Shown piece by piece: positions 21,764-21,799 of a stretch of 21,799 nucleotides of DNA. The stretch is from CAYUCE01 sp964443275. GTDB taxonomy: Bacteria; Bipolaricaulota; Bipolaricaulia; CAYUCE01. Position 1 is the stretch's first letter. Each line of letters starts with the position of its first letter. The notes beneath the pieces were generated by a model, which did no database searches, was not told where the DNA came from, and saw only the letters and a list, made by a program, of their open reading frames with translations. The translations under genes and the position numbers were made by a program. The stretch covers positions 1 to 21,799 of the forward strand of contig CAYUCE010000028.1 of assembly GCA_964443275.1 (NCBI GenBank), read 5' to 3'.

Positions 21764-21799
21764 ATGAAAATGAAGACGAAAGAAATAAGCCTTGGGGAA
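21764..21799 (+). CDS. Start of an unidentified gene, cut by the window edge
   Basis: ATG 21764 opens MKMKTKEISLGE and runs off the window. The predicted transcription start falls on or next to this ATG, so the mRNA would be leaderless; a second ATG at 21770 also lacks a ribosome site. The true start could instead lie beyond the window. Too short to identify. Confidence 0.35.
   Translation, partial: MKMKTKEISLGE

Noticed and set aside
1..21799. CRISPR arrays, insertion sequences, rRNA and riboswitches
   Set aside because: I saw no spaced direct repeats, transposase, terminal inverted repeats, rRNA segments or recognisable riboswitch cores.

Overview
The window is bacterial chromosome of moderate to low G+C, densely packed with short genes in both directions. 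Three things point to a Bacillota (Firmicutes)-like lineage: the gene order hrcA-grpE-dnaK-dnaJ under a CIRCE operator, a DnaK that lacks the roughly 24-residue N-terminal insertion typical of Gram-negative (proteobacterial) DnaK, and a PerR-type Fur protein. Strong Shine-Dalgarno sites (GGAGG) with TTG and GTG starts fit this. A Blc-type lipocalin is more often a diderm gene, so a diderm or deep-branching Bacillota-like lineage is possible. I cannot name a genus.

Layout. Positions 1-964 are gene-poor: a tiny minus-strand peptide gene behind a consensus promoter, a cluster of hairpins, and what looks like a decayed GIY-YIG nuclease frame with an in-frame TAG. Positions 965-3478 (minus) hold an RraA-family protein, a UPF0173-type metallo-beta-lactamase-fold hydrolase and an exported one-domain PLD-like protein whose HKD motif is altered. 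Positions 3741-4272 (plus) hold tRNA-Met(CAT) followed 21 bases later by ruvX. Positions 4294-4955 (minus) hold an endonuclease III gene broken exactly at an A AAA AAG heptamer. Positions 5082-7625 hold three genes of unknown function: a ribbon-helix-helix-like small protein, a coiled-coil protein with hydrophobic segments at both ends, and a protein that joins a NifX-like domain to a PspA/IM30 coiled coil.

The heat-shock operon hrcA-grpE-dnaK-dnaJ runs from 7825 to 12580 behind a sigma-A promoter and CIRCE. Facing it on the minus strand is a probable operon dppD-dppF-rdgB (15301 to 12608): two peptide-transporter ATPases without their permeases, and a nucleotide-pool cleaner. secG and a DUF2905 membrane protein (minus) follow, then secA, perR and mutM (plus), and finally tatA, a YbjQ family protein and a lipocalin (minus). 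The window ends with a consensus promoter whose predicted transcript starts at, or within a base or two of, the ATG of a gene that runs off the edge.

Themes: protein quality control (HrcA regulon), protein export (SecA, SecG, TatA), and genome maintenance and oxidative damage (MutM, PerR, RdgB, RuvX, broken Nth). The features least explained by known families are the NifX-PspA fusion and its neighbours, the nth interruption, and the gene-poor left edge.
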